NCBI GenBank assembly: GCA_013289955.1
Contig: JABCYZ010000006.1
Coordinates: 62,001-126,000 of the forward strand
Source of the DNA: Acidobacteriota bacterium
Lineage (GTDB): Bacteria; Acidobacteriota; Terriglobia; Acidiferrales; UBA7541
Direction: 5' to 3'
DNA length: 64,000 nucleotides
The position numbers and the translations under genes were made by a program. Of this stretch, positions 15,037 through 22,465 are shown piece after piece. Under the pieces are notes generated by a model, which did not search any database, was not told the DNA's origin, and saw only the letters and a list, made by a program, of their open reading frames with translations. Position 1 is the stretch's first letter. The number at the start of each line of letters is the position of its first letter.

Positions 15037-16383
15037 TCAGGGATTAGATACCGAACGGGATTTTACCTTGCGAATTTCTTCCAGGCGAGCGCGAAGGCGC
15101 TGTTCGAAGCCTTGGTCGGTGGGTTTGTAGTAGCTGCGGTTGGCGAGATTGCCGGGAAGGCAGGTCATGTCGGTGAGTTTGTCGTCGTGGTCATGGGCGT
15201 ATTTGTAACCTTGGCCGTAGCCGACATTTTTCATGAGGCCGGTGACGGCGTTGCGGAGATGCAGCGGGACGGGATCGGCTTCGGTCTTGTGCACGTCTTC
15301 GATGACATCGCCATAAGCAGTGTAGACGGCATTGGATTTTGGCGCGAGGGCCAGATACACCGCGGCTTGCGCGAGGGCAAGATTGCCTTCGGGCACGCCG
15401 AGAAAGTCGAACGCGTCCTTGGCGGCCAGCGTGACCGACAGCGCGCCCGGTTCGGCGAGGCCGATGTCCTCGCTGGCCATGCGGACCAGGCGGCGGGCGA
15501 GGTAGAGCGGGTCTTCGCCGGATTCGAGCATGCGGGCGAGCCAGTAGAGTGCGGCGTCGGGATCGGAATTGCGCACGGATTTGTGGAGCGCGGAGATCAG
15601 GTTGAAATGCTCTTCGCCGGCTTTGTCGTAGCGGAGAAGCTTGCGCTGGAGGACGTCTTCGAGGAGTTCGCGGGTGATGGTGCGGGCGCTGGTGGAGCTG
15701 GGCTTGGCGCTGCGAGCGGCGAGGTCGATCGTGTTGTAGGCGGAGCGGGCGTCGCCGTTGGCGTAGGACGCGATGCGGAAGAGAACGTCGTCGGTGGCTT
15801 CGACGTTTTCGTCGCCGAGGCCGCGTTCCTTGTCGGCGATAGCGCGTTTCAGGAGGTCGACGATCTCGGGAGTCGTGAGCGGATCTAGCACGTAGACCTT
15901 CGTGCGCGAGAGAAGAGGAGAGATGACCTCGAAGGAAGGATTTTCGGTTGTCGCGCCGATGAAGGTGATGTGGCCGGCTTCGACGTAGGGGAGAAACGCG
16001 TCTTGCTGGGCCTTGTTGAAGCGATGGACTTCGTCGACGAAGACGATAGTGCGCTGGCCGCCGTGGGATTTGTGTTCGGAGGCCGCCATCACTTCCTTGA
16101 TTTCCTTGATGCCGGCGAGCACTGCGCTGAAGGCGACGAATTCGGAGCGCGTGAGACGGGCGATCAGACGCGCGAGCGTGGTTTTTCCGCAGCCTGGCGG
16201 ACCCCACAGCAGCATCGAGGTGATTTCGTCATTTTCGATTTGCTGGCGAAGGGGCTTGCCGGGGCCGAGGAGCCTTTCCTGGCCGATGAATTCATCGAGT
16301 GTTCGAGGACGCATGCGCTCGGCGAGCGGCTGACGCGCGGAGTCTTCGAAGGCGGGTTGCGGCAATTTGGAAAAGAGGCTCAT
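15037..16383 (-). CDS. rarA: Replication-associated recombination protein A (RarA/MgsA AAA+ ATPase)
   Basis: AAA+ ATPase related to clamp loaders and RuvB that acts at stalled replication forks. The 448 aa product is the usual length. Visible motifs are PLAERMRPRTLDEFIGQ at the start, Walker A GPPGCGKTTLAR (about residue 61), Walker B TIVFVDEVHRFNKAQQDAFL (about 112), sensor 1 IGATTENPSFEV and the arginine-finger region LLSRTKVY. The C-terminal tetramerisation part carries DPLYLARRLVRMASEDIGLA and NLALAQAAVYLALAPKSNAVY. The downstream exported VOC gene lies only 8 bp away, though the functions look unrelated. Confidence 0.96.
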   Translation of the reverse strand: MSLFSKLPQPAFEDSARQPLAERMRPRTLDEFIGQERLLGPGKPLRQQIENDEITSMLLWGPPGCGKTTLARLIARLTRSEFVAFSAVLAGIKEIKEVMAASEHKSHGGQRTIVFVDEVHRFNKAQQDAFLPYVEAGHITFIGATTENPSFEVISPLLSRTKVYVLDPLTTPEIVDLLKRAIADKERGLGDENVEATDDVLFRIASYANGDARSAYNTIDLAARSAKPSSTSARTITRELLEDVLQRKLLRYDKAGEEHFNLISALHKSVRNSDPDAALYWLARMLESGEDPLYLARRLVRMASEDIGLAEPGALSVTLAAKDAFDFLGVPEGNLALAQAAVYLALAPKSNAVYTAYGDVIEDVHKTEADPVPLHLRNAVTGLMKNVGYGQGYKYAHDHDDKLTDMTCLPGNLANRSYYKPTDQGFEQRLRARLEEIRKVKSRSVSNP

Positions 16384-16397
16384 GGGAAGTCAAGGGT

Positions 16398-16682
16398 TCA
16401 AGAGACACACCGCGAGAAGTGACAGCCAACTGACGTTACAAGAATAGAGGCAAGAGAAACGGGAAAGAGATCCTTGTCGCGACCATGCCGGATTCGGTAA
16501 GGGATAAAAACGTGGTCTTCCCGAAGGCCAGAAGACTTGGCGTAATCGAAGCTGCCGTTGTTCGCTGACAGGCAATGGCTGACCAGGAATTCTTCCAGCG
16601 AGAAAGGAAACGTTAGGAAGACCAAATCACAGGCGGCAATAATCGCGAGTTCGAAGAGTACCGGTCTTCGCTTACCTTTCAT
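16398..16682 (-). CDS. Small hypothetical protein overlapping the rRNA methyltransferase stop
   Basis: The frame from the ATG at 16682 gives 94 aa. It begins MKGKRRPVLFELAIIAACD with a hydrophobic stretch (residues 8-28) that could be a membrane segment or signal anchor, followed by a polar part with no motif I recognise. The start overlaps the 3' end of the methyltransferase gene by 11 bp in another frame, as expected for a coupled downstream gene, and the ORF fills the gap to rarA almost completely. Composition is less GC-biased than its neighbours. It may be a real small membrane protein or a chance frame. Confidence 0.33.
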   Translation of the reverse strand: MKGKRRPVLFELAIIAACDLVFLTFPFSLEEFLVSHCLSANNGSFDYAKSSGLREDHVFIPYRIRHGRDKDLFPVSLASILVTSVGCHFSRCVS

Positions 16683-17607
16683 TACGAGCCTCCAGAGCGC
16701 GCGATACAAGTGAATTGCGCTGGCGGGCGGCTTCGTAAAAGAGGACGGCGGCGGCAGCGGCGGCATTGAGGGACTCGGTGCCGCTGGCCATGGGGATGCG
16801 GATACGGGCGTCGGCGCTGTGTTCGACTTCCTCGGGGAGGCCTGCGCCTTCGTTGCCGACAAGAAGAGCGACGGGTTGGCACCAGTCGACTTCCCACGGG
16901 GAGAGGGCGCGCACTTCGCCCTCGCGCGGCTCGCGAACGCTGGATGCCAGCGTGCGAACATTCGCAATCTTAAGTTGCGTTAGGAGGATCGCGAGCGACA
17001 TTCCGGGAATAATTGGCAGATGGAGGGCTGCGCCGGCGGAGGCGCGAAGAGCTTTCGGAGAAAAGGGACTGGCGGTGCCGGACTGTCCGGAAGCAGCCGT
17101 GACCGCGCCCGTGGCGCCGAACGCGGCCGCCGTGCGCAGGATCGTTCCGACATTGCCGGGGTCTTGTACGCCAGCAAGGACGACGAGAAGCGGCGAACAG
17201 GCGGAAGCAGGCGTACGGAGCAAGTCATCGAGAGCGGCAACGCGTGGCTGAACGAGTGCCGCGACGCCTTGCGGGTGCTCGGTATCGGCGAGGCCTTCGA
17301 AGAGGCGGTCGGTGGTGCGCAGCTTGGGAAACGCCAGTTCCGGACGGTCGATGAGCGGAGCGAGTCGTTCGTGGTGGCGCTCGCCCGATTCACTGAAAAG
17401 CACCGCTTCGATGCGGCAGCCCGAGCGCAGCGCTTCTTCCACGAGGCGGACGCCTTCTACCCCCACAGAACCGGATTCCGTTGGCAGGCCGCCGCGAAGC
17501 GCCATGCGGAACCCTTTGAGCCAGCGATTGTCGCGGCTGGTAAGGATGCCGGAAGCGGCCGTAGGCGCGCTGGCATCGCTGCGAGCGGATTTGCCTGGGG
17601 AAGCCAT
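16672..17607 (-). CDS. TrmH/SpoU-family RNA 2'-O-methyltransferase
   Basis: SPOUT-class enzyme using S-adenosylmethionine to methylate ribose 2'-OH in rRNA or tRNA. From the ATG at 17607 (MASPGKSARSDASAP) the product is 311 aa. Residues about 20-100 form the substrate-binding domain (ILTSRDNRWLKGFRMAL, VGVEGVRLVEEALRSG). The trefoil-knot SAM domain shows VLAGVQDPGNVGTILRTAAAFGA, then LLVGNEGAGLPEEV and the final IPMASGTESLNAAAAAAVLFYEA, the three SpoU motifs. The ORF-track extension to 17826 overlaps the neighbouring oxidoreductase gene. The exact modified nucleotide cannot be assigned; RlmB and TsnR-like subgroups share these motifs. Confidence 0.93.
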   Translation of the reverse strand: MASPGKSARSDASAPTAASGILTSRDNRWLKGFRMALRGGLPTESGSVGVEGVRLVEEALRSGCRIEAVLFSESGERHHERLAPLIDRPELAFPKLRTTDRLFEGLADTEHPQGVAALVQPRVAALDDLLRTPASACSPLLVVLAGVQDPGNVGTILRTAAAFGATGAVTAASGQSGTASPFSPKALRASAGAALHLPIIPGMSLAILLTQLKIANVRTLASSVREPREGEVRALSPWEVDWCQPVALLVGNEGAGLPEEVEHSADARIRIPMASGTESLNAAAAAAVLFYEAARQRNSLVSRALEARNER

Positions 17608-17683
17608 TCTAGCGAGCGTAGCAAATTTCGGGTGCGGGAGGCTAACCGCGGCGGAGGGGAACAGCCGCTTCAAAAAGTGGGCC

Positions 17684-18727
17684 TTACTCGGGCCTTGCGG
17701 CGGAAGCCAGGAGTACAGGGTTCCGAGTATCTGGCGACCTGAGGCGGGCGCCGATCTCTCCGAGCAGTTCGAACGAGCGGAGGCGCGCGGAGTGATCGTA
17801 AATGTGAGCCGTCGCGATGATTTCATCGGGCTGTGTGACTTTCATGAAACTATCGACGGCGCGCTCGACCGTTTCAGGAGATCCCACTGCCGAGCAGAGG
17901 AGCGTCATGCTGGCGGAGGCCTTTTCTTGGGGCGACCAATAGGAATCAATGTCCAGGACGGGTGGGGGAATTTGACCGGGCGCGCCGCGGCGAAGATTGG
18001 TAAAAGCTTGCTGAACGGAACTGAAGAGATAGCGAGCCTGGGCATCCGTTTCGGCGACGACGACATTCAGGCCGAGCATGACGTAGGAATGAGCCGTTTG
18101 CCGCGACGGTTTGAAGCTCGCTCGATAGATCTCGATGGCCTGTATCATGTCGGCCGGCGCGAAATGCGATGCGAAGGCAAACGGCAATCCCAGCTCGGCG
18201 GCAAGCCGGGCACTGAAGAGACTCGAGCCCAGCAGCCAGATCGGTACGCGCAAGCCCGCGCCGGGAACGGCGCGAATTTTCTGATTTGGCGCGGCGGGCT
18301 CGAAATAGGATTGTAGCTCCGCGACGTCCTCGGGGAAATTGTCGGAACTAGAAGCCATGTTGCGCCGAAGCGCGCGCATGGTGGGCTGATCGGTGCCGGG
18401 AGCGCGGCCGAGTCCGAGATCAATACGATCCGGATACAGCGATGCGAGCGTGCCGAATTGCTCTGCGATGACCAGCGGAGCATGATTCGGCAGCATGATG
18501 CCGCCGGAACCGACGCGGATCGTCCTGGTGCCGCCAGCGACGTGGCCGATGACGACAGAAGTGGCGGCGCTGGCGATGCCGGGCATGTTGTGATGTTCGG
18601 CAAGCCAGAAGCGGTGAAAGCCCCAGGCTTCGGCGTGCTGCGCGAGGTCGAGCGAGTTGCGGAGAGCGTCCGCGGCAGTCGCGCCCTGAGGAATTGGCGA
18701 AAGATCGAGAATGGAGAACGGAATCAC
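17684..18727 (-). CDS. Luciferase-like (LLM) flavin-dependent oxidoreductase
   Basis: FMN/F420-type monooxygenase fold related to bacterial luciferase; the 347 aa product resembles the E. coli YhbW group. Conserved stretches are [25 protein letters not shown] at the start, [72 protein letters not shown] (flavin-binding region, about 70-110) and [26 protein letters not shown]. It uses a GTG start. Substrate is unknown, as for nearly all members of this subgroup. It is divergent from the threonylcarbamoyl-AMP synthase gene across 190 bp. Confidence 0.93.
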   Translation of the reverse strand: MIPFSILDLSPIPQGATAADALRNSLDLAQHAEAWGFHRFWLAEHHNMPGIASAATSVVIGHVAGGTRTIRVGSGGIMLPNHAPLVIAEQFGTLASLYPDRIDLGLGRAPGTDQPTMRALRRNMASSSDNFPEDVAELQSYFEPAAPNQKIRAVPGAGLRVPIWLLGSSLFSARLAAELGLPFAFASHFAPADMIQAIEIYRASFKPSRQTAHSYVMLGLNVVVAETDAQARYLFSSVQQAFTNLRRGAPGQIPPPVLDIDSYWSPQEKASASMTLLCSAVGSPETVERAVDSFMKVTQPDEIIATAHIYDHSARLRSFELLGEIGARLRSPDTRNPVLLASAARPE

Positions 18728-18917
18728 GTCCGATTGGATGCTCCGCAGGACAGGGAAGTTACGGATTTGGGGCGCTCCGCAAACGGCTCGAAGAGTTTTG
18801 AGGTTTTGAGCAGCGGAAATGCACCCGGCGGCACCGGCGGCAGGCTCTTATTGCATGCGGTGGATGGCTATGGTAGCGTCGCCGGACTGACGGAAATCAC
18901 GAGCAAAGCGGCGTAGG

Positions 18918-19586
18918 GTGCGTACGCGGCTTCGCCAAAGGCCAAAAAAGTTGCCGGCAGAACTGTTGCGCGTGGATGCGCAAAACCCGGAAGCAGAAGT
19001 GCTGCGCTACGCGGCTAGCTTTCTTAGCCGGGGAAGTGTCGTCGCTATTCCCACCGACACGTTTTACGGGCTGGCTGCCGACCCCTTTAATCTTGCCGCG
19101 GTGGATGAAATTTATCGAGTGAAGGGACGGCCGGAGACGCGCGCGCTGCCGATTTTGGTGCGTTCGCTCGAACAGGCCATGCAACTGGCGCGCGAGGTGC
19201 CGCAGAATTTTTTGCGCCTGGCGCAGGAGTTTTGGCCGGGGGCGTTGACGCTGGTCGTCGACGCAGCAAACCGGTTGCCGCTGAAAGTCACTGCCAACAC
19301 GGGAAAAGTGGCGTTGCGCTGGCCGAAGAGCGACGTGGCGCGCAGGTTGATTGAGGAGTTCGATGGACCCATCACCGGAACCAGCGCGAACATTTCCGGA
19401 TTTCCTTCGTGTTCAAACGCGGATCAGCTGATGAAGCAACTCGGCGGGCGGCTGCCGCTGATTTTGGATGGCGGAGAAACGGGTGCCTTGCTGGGGTCGA
19501 CCATCGTCCATGTTCATGGAGGCGCGTGGAAGATTATCCGCGAGGGCACGATTCCCGTGGCGGAGATTGAGAAGGCGCTGAAATAG
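18918..19586 (+). CDS. L-threonylcarbamoyladenylate synthase (YrdC/Sua5 domain)
   Basis: Makes threonylcarbamoyl-AMP from threonine, bicarbonate and ATP, the first step of the t6A37 modification of ANN-decoding tRNAs. The 222 aa product is a single YrdC domain. Motifs include SVVAIPTDTFYGLAADPFN (about residues 40-58), the KxR motif in YRVKGRPETRALPILV, WPGALTLVVDA, ALRWPKSDVA and TGTSANISGFPS. The C-terminal Sua5 domain is absent, so it is of the TsaC/YwlC-core length. The GTG at 18918 is the ORF-track start; conservation begins about 15 residues later. It is convergent with the solute-binding lipoprotein gene, 15 bp away. Confidence 0.92.
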   Translation: MRTRLRQRPKKLPAELLRVDAQNPEAEVLRYAASFLSRGSVVAIPTDTFYGLAADPFNLAAVDEIYRVKGRPETRALPILVRSLEQAMQLAREVPQNFLRLAQEFWPGALTLVVDAANRLPLKVTANTGKVALRWPKSDVARRLIEEFDGPITGTSANISGFPSCSNADQLMKQLGGRLPLILDGGETGALLGSTIVHVHGGAWKIIREGTIPVAEIEKALK

Positions 19587-19601
19587 GTGCGCGGCGGCCG
19601 C

Positions 19602-21158
19602 TCACCGCGGACCAGGCAACGTGGAGAGGAAATCGTAGTCGCCGGTGGGAGAGAGCTTGAGATCGTCGAGAGAGCGGCGATGGACGGAAACGACGTCGGT
19701 GAACCAAAGCGGCAGGTAAGGCAAGTCATCCGCAAGGATTTTTTGCACTTCGCTGCAGAGTGCCTTCCTTTTTTCGCGATCCATGTCGATGCGAATTTGA
19801 TCGACTAACGCGTCGATGCGCGGGTTGCGGTAGTGTCCGCGGTTGGCGCCGTCGGGCGGGAAGCGCTTCGAGGAAAAAACAAATTCGAAAACGTCGGGAT
19901 CGTTGTTGGCGCCGACCCAGCGCGAATACGTGAGCTGGAAATTGCCGCGCGCGGCGTCGGAAAGAAGCGTGGCCAGTTCGAGCGGACGCAGCTCGAGGTC
20001 GACGCCGACGCGGCGCCATTGCTCCTGCAGGACGGCGCCGATCAGGCGGGCCTGCTCTTCGGTGGAAGTTTTTAGGGTGAGATGAAAACGGGTGCCGTCT
20101 TGTTTGCGAGGAAACCCGGCAGCGTCAAAAATGGTTTCCGCGCGTGCGGGATCGAGAGCGTAATGCGCGACGTTCGGTTCATAGGCCCAGTGATTGGGCG
20201 GAAGAATGCCGCTGGCAATGCGGGCTTCTCCGTGAAGCAGATAGCGAATGAGCGCTTCGCGGTCGGTGGCGAAGGCGAGGGCTTGCCGGACTTCGCGTTT
20301 GGCGAGAATGGGATCTTCGAGATTGAACCCGAGATAACCAAAATTTGTGCCGGGGCGCTGGGTAACAGCCAGAGCGGACTGTTGCGCGAGGACAGGGATC
20401 ATGTCGGGAGAGAGGGAGCTCATCTCGAGGTCGGCGGAGCCTTTCTGAAGTTCCAGCGCGCGGACAACCGCATCGGGCACAACGCGAAAACGCACGCGGG
20501 CGATTTGCGGTGCGCTGCGAAAATAATCGGGATACCTCTCGACGATGACCTCTTCGTCCTCGGACTGCGAAGCGAAGTGAAACGGGCCCGAGCCGATGGG
20601 ATGGCGCGAGAAATCGGATCCGGCATCGCGCGGGAGGATCCCCACGGCGGGGCGTGCGAGATTCCAGAGAAACGAGGCGTACGGCTCCGTGAGATGAAAA
20701 ACGACCGTCATGGCGTCCGGAGTTTCAATCGAGGCAACCATGCGGAACGCGCCACGTTTCGGGGAATGCGTAAGGGGATTGAGGATGGAATCGAACGTGA
20801 ATTTGACGTCGGCGGAAGTAAGCGGGCGGCCGTCGTGAAAACGGATGCCCGGGCGCAGACGGAACGTATGGGTGAGCGGGTCGGGCGCGCTCCACGAATC
20901 AGCGAGGTCGCCGTGCAAATTCATTTGATCGTCGCGTTCAAGGAGGCTGCTGAAGAGGAGGCTGTCGATTCTTTGGGATTGCGAGTCGGTGGCGAAGCGC
21001 GGGTCGAGATTGGTCGGGTTGGATTCGATCAGGAAGGTCAGGGACGAGGGACCGTTTAGGTTGCGGCGGCCACAGCCGGCCAAAAGAAGGAAAAAGGAAA
21101 GGGCGCAGAGCAGACGCGGCGTTCCGGGAGCGGATCGAGCGTTATCGCGGCGGGGCAT
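19602..21158 (-). CDS. ABC-type peptide-binding lipoprotein (solute-binding protein family 5), orphan
   Basis: From the ATG at 21158 the product is 518 aa with a lipoprotein signal: a hydrophobic core, then the lipobox FLLLAGCGRR. The family-5 binding-protein body is clear: ESNPTNLDPRFATDSQSQRIDSLLFSSLLE, LADSWSAPDPLTHTFRLRPGIRFHDGRPLTSADVKFTFDS (diagnostic), REVRQALAFATDREALI and the C-terminal ADDLPYLPLWF. Such proteins bind oligopeptides, nickel complexes or murein peptides. No permease or ATPase gene is adjacent. The start lies 17 bp inside the 3' end of anmK, so it is translated with it. This hints at cell-wall peptide recycling, but specificity is not readable from sequence. Confidence 0.9.
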   Translation of the reverse strand: MPRRDNARSAPGTPRLLCALSFFLLLAGCGRRNLNGPSSLTFLIESNPTNLDPRFATDSQSQRIDSLLFSSLLERDDQMNLHGDLADSWSAPDPLTHTFRLRPGIRFHDGRPLTSADVKFTFDSILNPLTHSPKRGAFRMVASIETPDAMTVVFHLTEPYASFLWNLARPAVGILPRDAGSDFSRHPIGSGPFHFASQSEDEEVIVERYPDYFRSAPQIARVRFRVVPDAVVRALELQKGSADLEMSSLSPDMIPVLAQQSALAVTQRPGTNFGYLGFNLEDPILAKREVRQALAFATDREALIRYLLHGEARIASGILPPNHWAYEPNVAHYALDPARAETIFDAAGFPRKQDGTRFHLTLKTSTEEQARLIGAVLQEQWRRVGVDLELRPLELATLLSDAARGNFQLTYSRWVGANNDPDVFEFVFSSKRFPPDGANRGHYRNPRIDALVDQIRIDMDREKRKALCSEVQKILADDLPYLPLWFTDVVSVHRRSLDDLKLSPTGDYDFLSTLPGPR

Positions 21159-22323
21159 AGGAGATTTTACCGAGAATGGCTGGCGCGCTCGCGCCGGTGG
21201 CGCTGGGCAGATTGCTGGCGCGTTCGTGGAATGTCTCATAAGCCAGCAACGCAAAAGCGAATGCTTCCTTGGCGTTTTCGGGAACGCCGAACTTAGAAGA
21301 CGGAAGAATCTCTATATTTCTCAGAGCAGCAGAAAGTTGCGCGAGGAGCAGGGGGTTCTTTGCGCCGCCACCGGAAACGATGAGTTGATGGATTCTTGTT
21401 CGAGGCAAGACAAAGCGGTTCACGGCGTCGACGACGGAGAGCGCTGTGAAAATCGTTGCGGCCCGGATGAGCTCGGCGGATTGGGCACGGTGTCTCCTGC
21501 CGAGCGCGAGAACTTTTTTTAGATAAGCGCGGCCGTAGTATTCGCGGCCCGTGGATTTTGGAGGAGCGAGCTTTAGATAGGGATCGCGCATCAGTTCGTT
21601 GAGTAGTGCGGGAAGAGGCCGGCCCGTCTGGGCGATGCGCGCGTTTTTGTCGAAGCGCTGGCGGCCGCGGCTGAAGTGCGAAACGAGGGCGTCGATGAGC
21701 ATGTTGGCAGGGCCGGTATCGAAAGCGAGAATTTGATCCGGCCTGGCCGACGCGGGAATGACGGTGATGTTGGCGATGCCGCCGAGATTGAGCGAGATGC
21801 GGCCGAGCTTTTCGTGCCGATAGAGAAGATAGTCGGCGTATGGGACAAGCGGAGCGCCCTGTCCCCCGAGAGCGATGTCGGCGGGGCGAAAATCGCCAAC
21901 GGTGGTGATGCCTGTGCGCGCAGCGATGACGGATGGCTCGCCGATTTGCAGAGTGGAAGCCGTAGCGCGGCCAAAATAAGGCGCAGGCGTCCCCTGATGA
22001 AAAATGGTTTGGCCGTGGCTGCCGATCAGCGCAATGCGTTTTGGTGAAACACGGAACTTGCGGCACGCCAGGAGCGCGGCATCCGCGAAAACTTCTCCCA
22101 AACGGAAATTCAGCTGGCTGAGTTCGCCTGCAGTGATGGGACGCTGCTCGGCGACACGCAGGATTTCTTTCTGCAGCGGGGCAGGAAACTTGCTGGAAGT
22201 GTGGCCGAGAATCTGTGCATGGAGATCCGGCCGCGCGCCGGAGATGCGTGCGAGCGCCACGTCGATGCCATCGGCGGACGTGCCGGACATGAGTCCGAGT
22301 ACGAGAGTAGTTCCGGGCGCCAT
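21142..22323 (-). CDS. anmK: Anhydro-N-acetylmuramic acid kinase
   Basis: Phosphorylates and hydrolyses 1,6-anhydro-MurNAc released from peptidoglycan, giving MurNAc-6-P for recycling. The 393 aa product matches the family length and has its signatures: LVLGLMSGTSADGIDVALARI (ATP-binding start, residues 7-27), ALIGSHGQTIFHQ, TTVGDFRPADIALGGQGAPLVPYADYLLY (catalytic region with the conserved Asp and GGQGAPL), LGGIANITVIP, FDTGPANMLIDAL and LIVSGGGAKNPLL. The following lipoprotein gene overlaps by 17 bp. A CAGAG repeat lies immediately upstream. Confidence 0.95.
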   Translation of the reverse strand: MAPGTTLVLGLMSGTSADGIDVALARISGARPDLHAQILGHTSSKFPAPLQKEILRVAEQRPITAGELSQLNFRLGEVFADAALLACRKFRVSPKRIALIGSHGQTIFHQGTPAPYFGRATASTLQIGEPSVIAARTGITTVGDFRPADIALGGQGAPLVPYADYLLYRHEKLGRISLNLGGIANITVIPASARPDQILAFDTGPANMLIDALVSHFSRGRQRFDKNARIAQTGRPLPALLNELMRDPYLKLAPPKSTGREYYGRAYLKKVLALGRRHRAQSAELIRAATIFTALSVVDAVNRFVLPRTRIHQLIVSGGGAKNPLLLAQLSAALRNIEILPSSKFGVPENAKEAFAFALLAYETFHERASNLPSATGASAPAILGKISYAPPR

Positions 22324-22340
22324 CGTCTGTGATTGGATTT

Positions 22341-22377
22341 AAGCACAGAGGGCCCAGAGAGCACAGAGCGGAGAACG
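22341..22377. repeat. CAGAG-type intergenic repeat
   Basis: AAGCACAGAGGGCCCAGAGA followed by GCACAGAGCGGAGAAC lies between mutS and anmK, with two CACAGAG cores 19 bp apart. It resembles the blocks at 10151 and 6249. No further gene is seen in this 142 bp gap. Confidence 0.45.
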
Positions 22378-22465
22378 GGACGTGGAGATAAAGAGTGAAC
22401 GCACGCAACTCGTGTGCGACAAGGCTCTTTGGGGCGGTTTGCCCCGCCGGTGCAGCCAAGACGGC

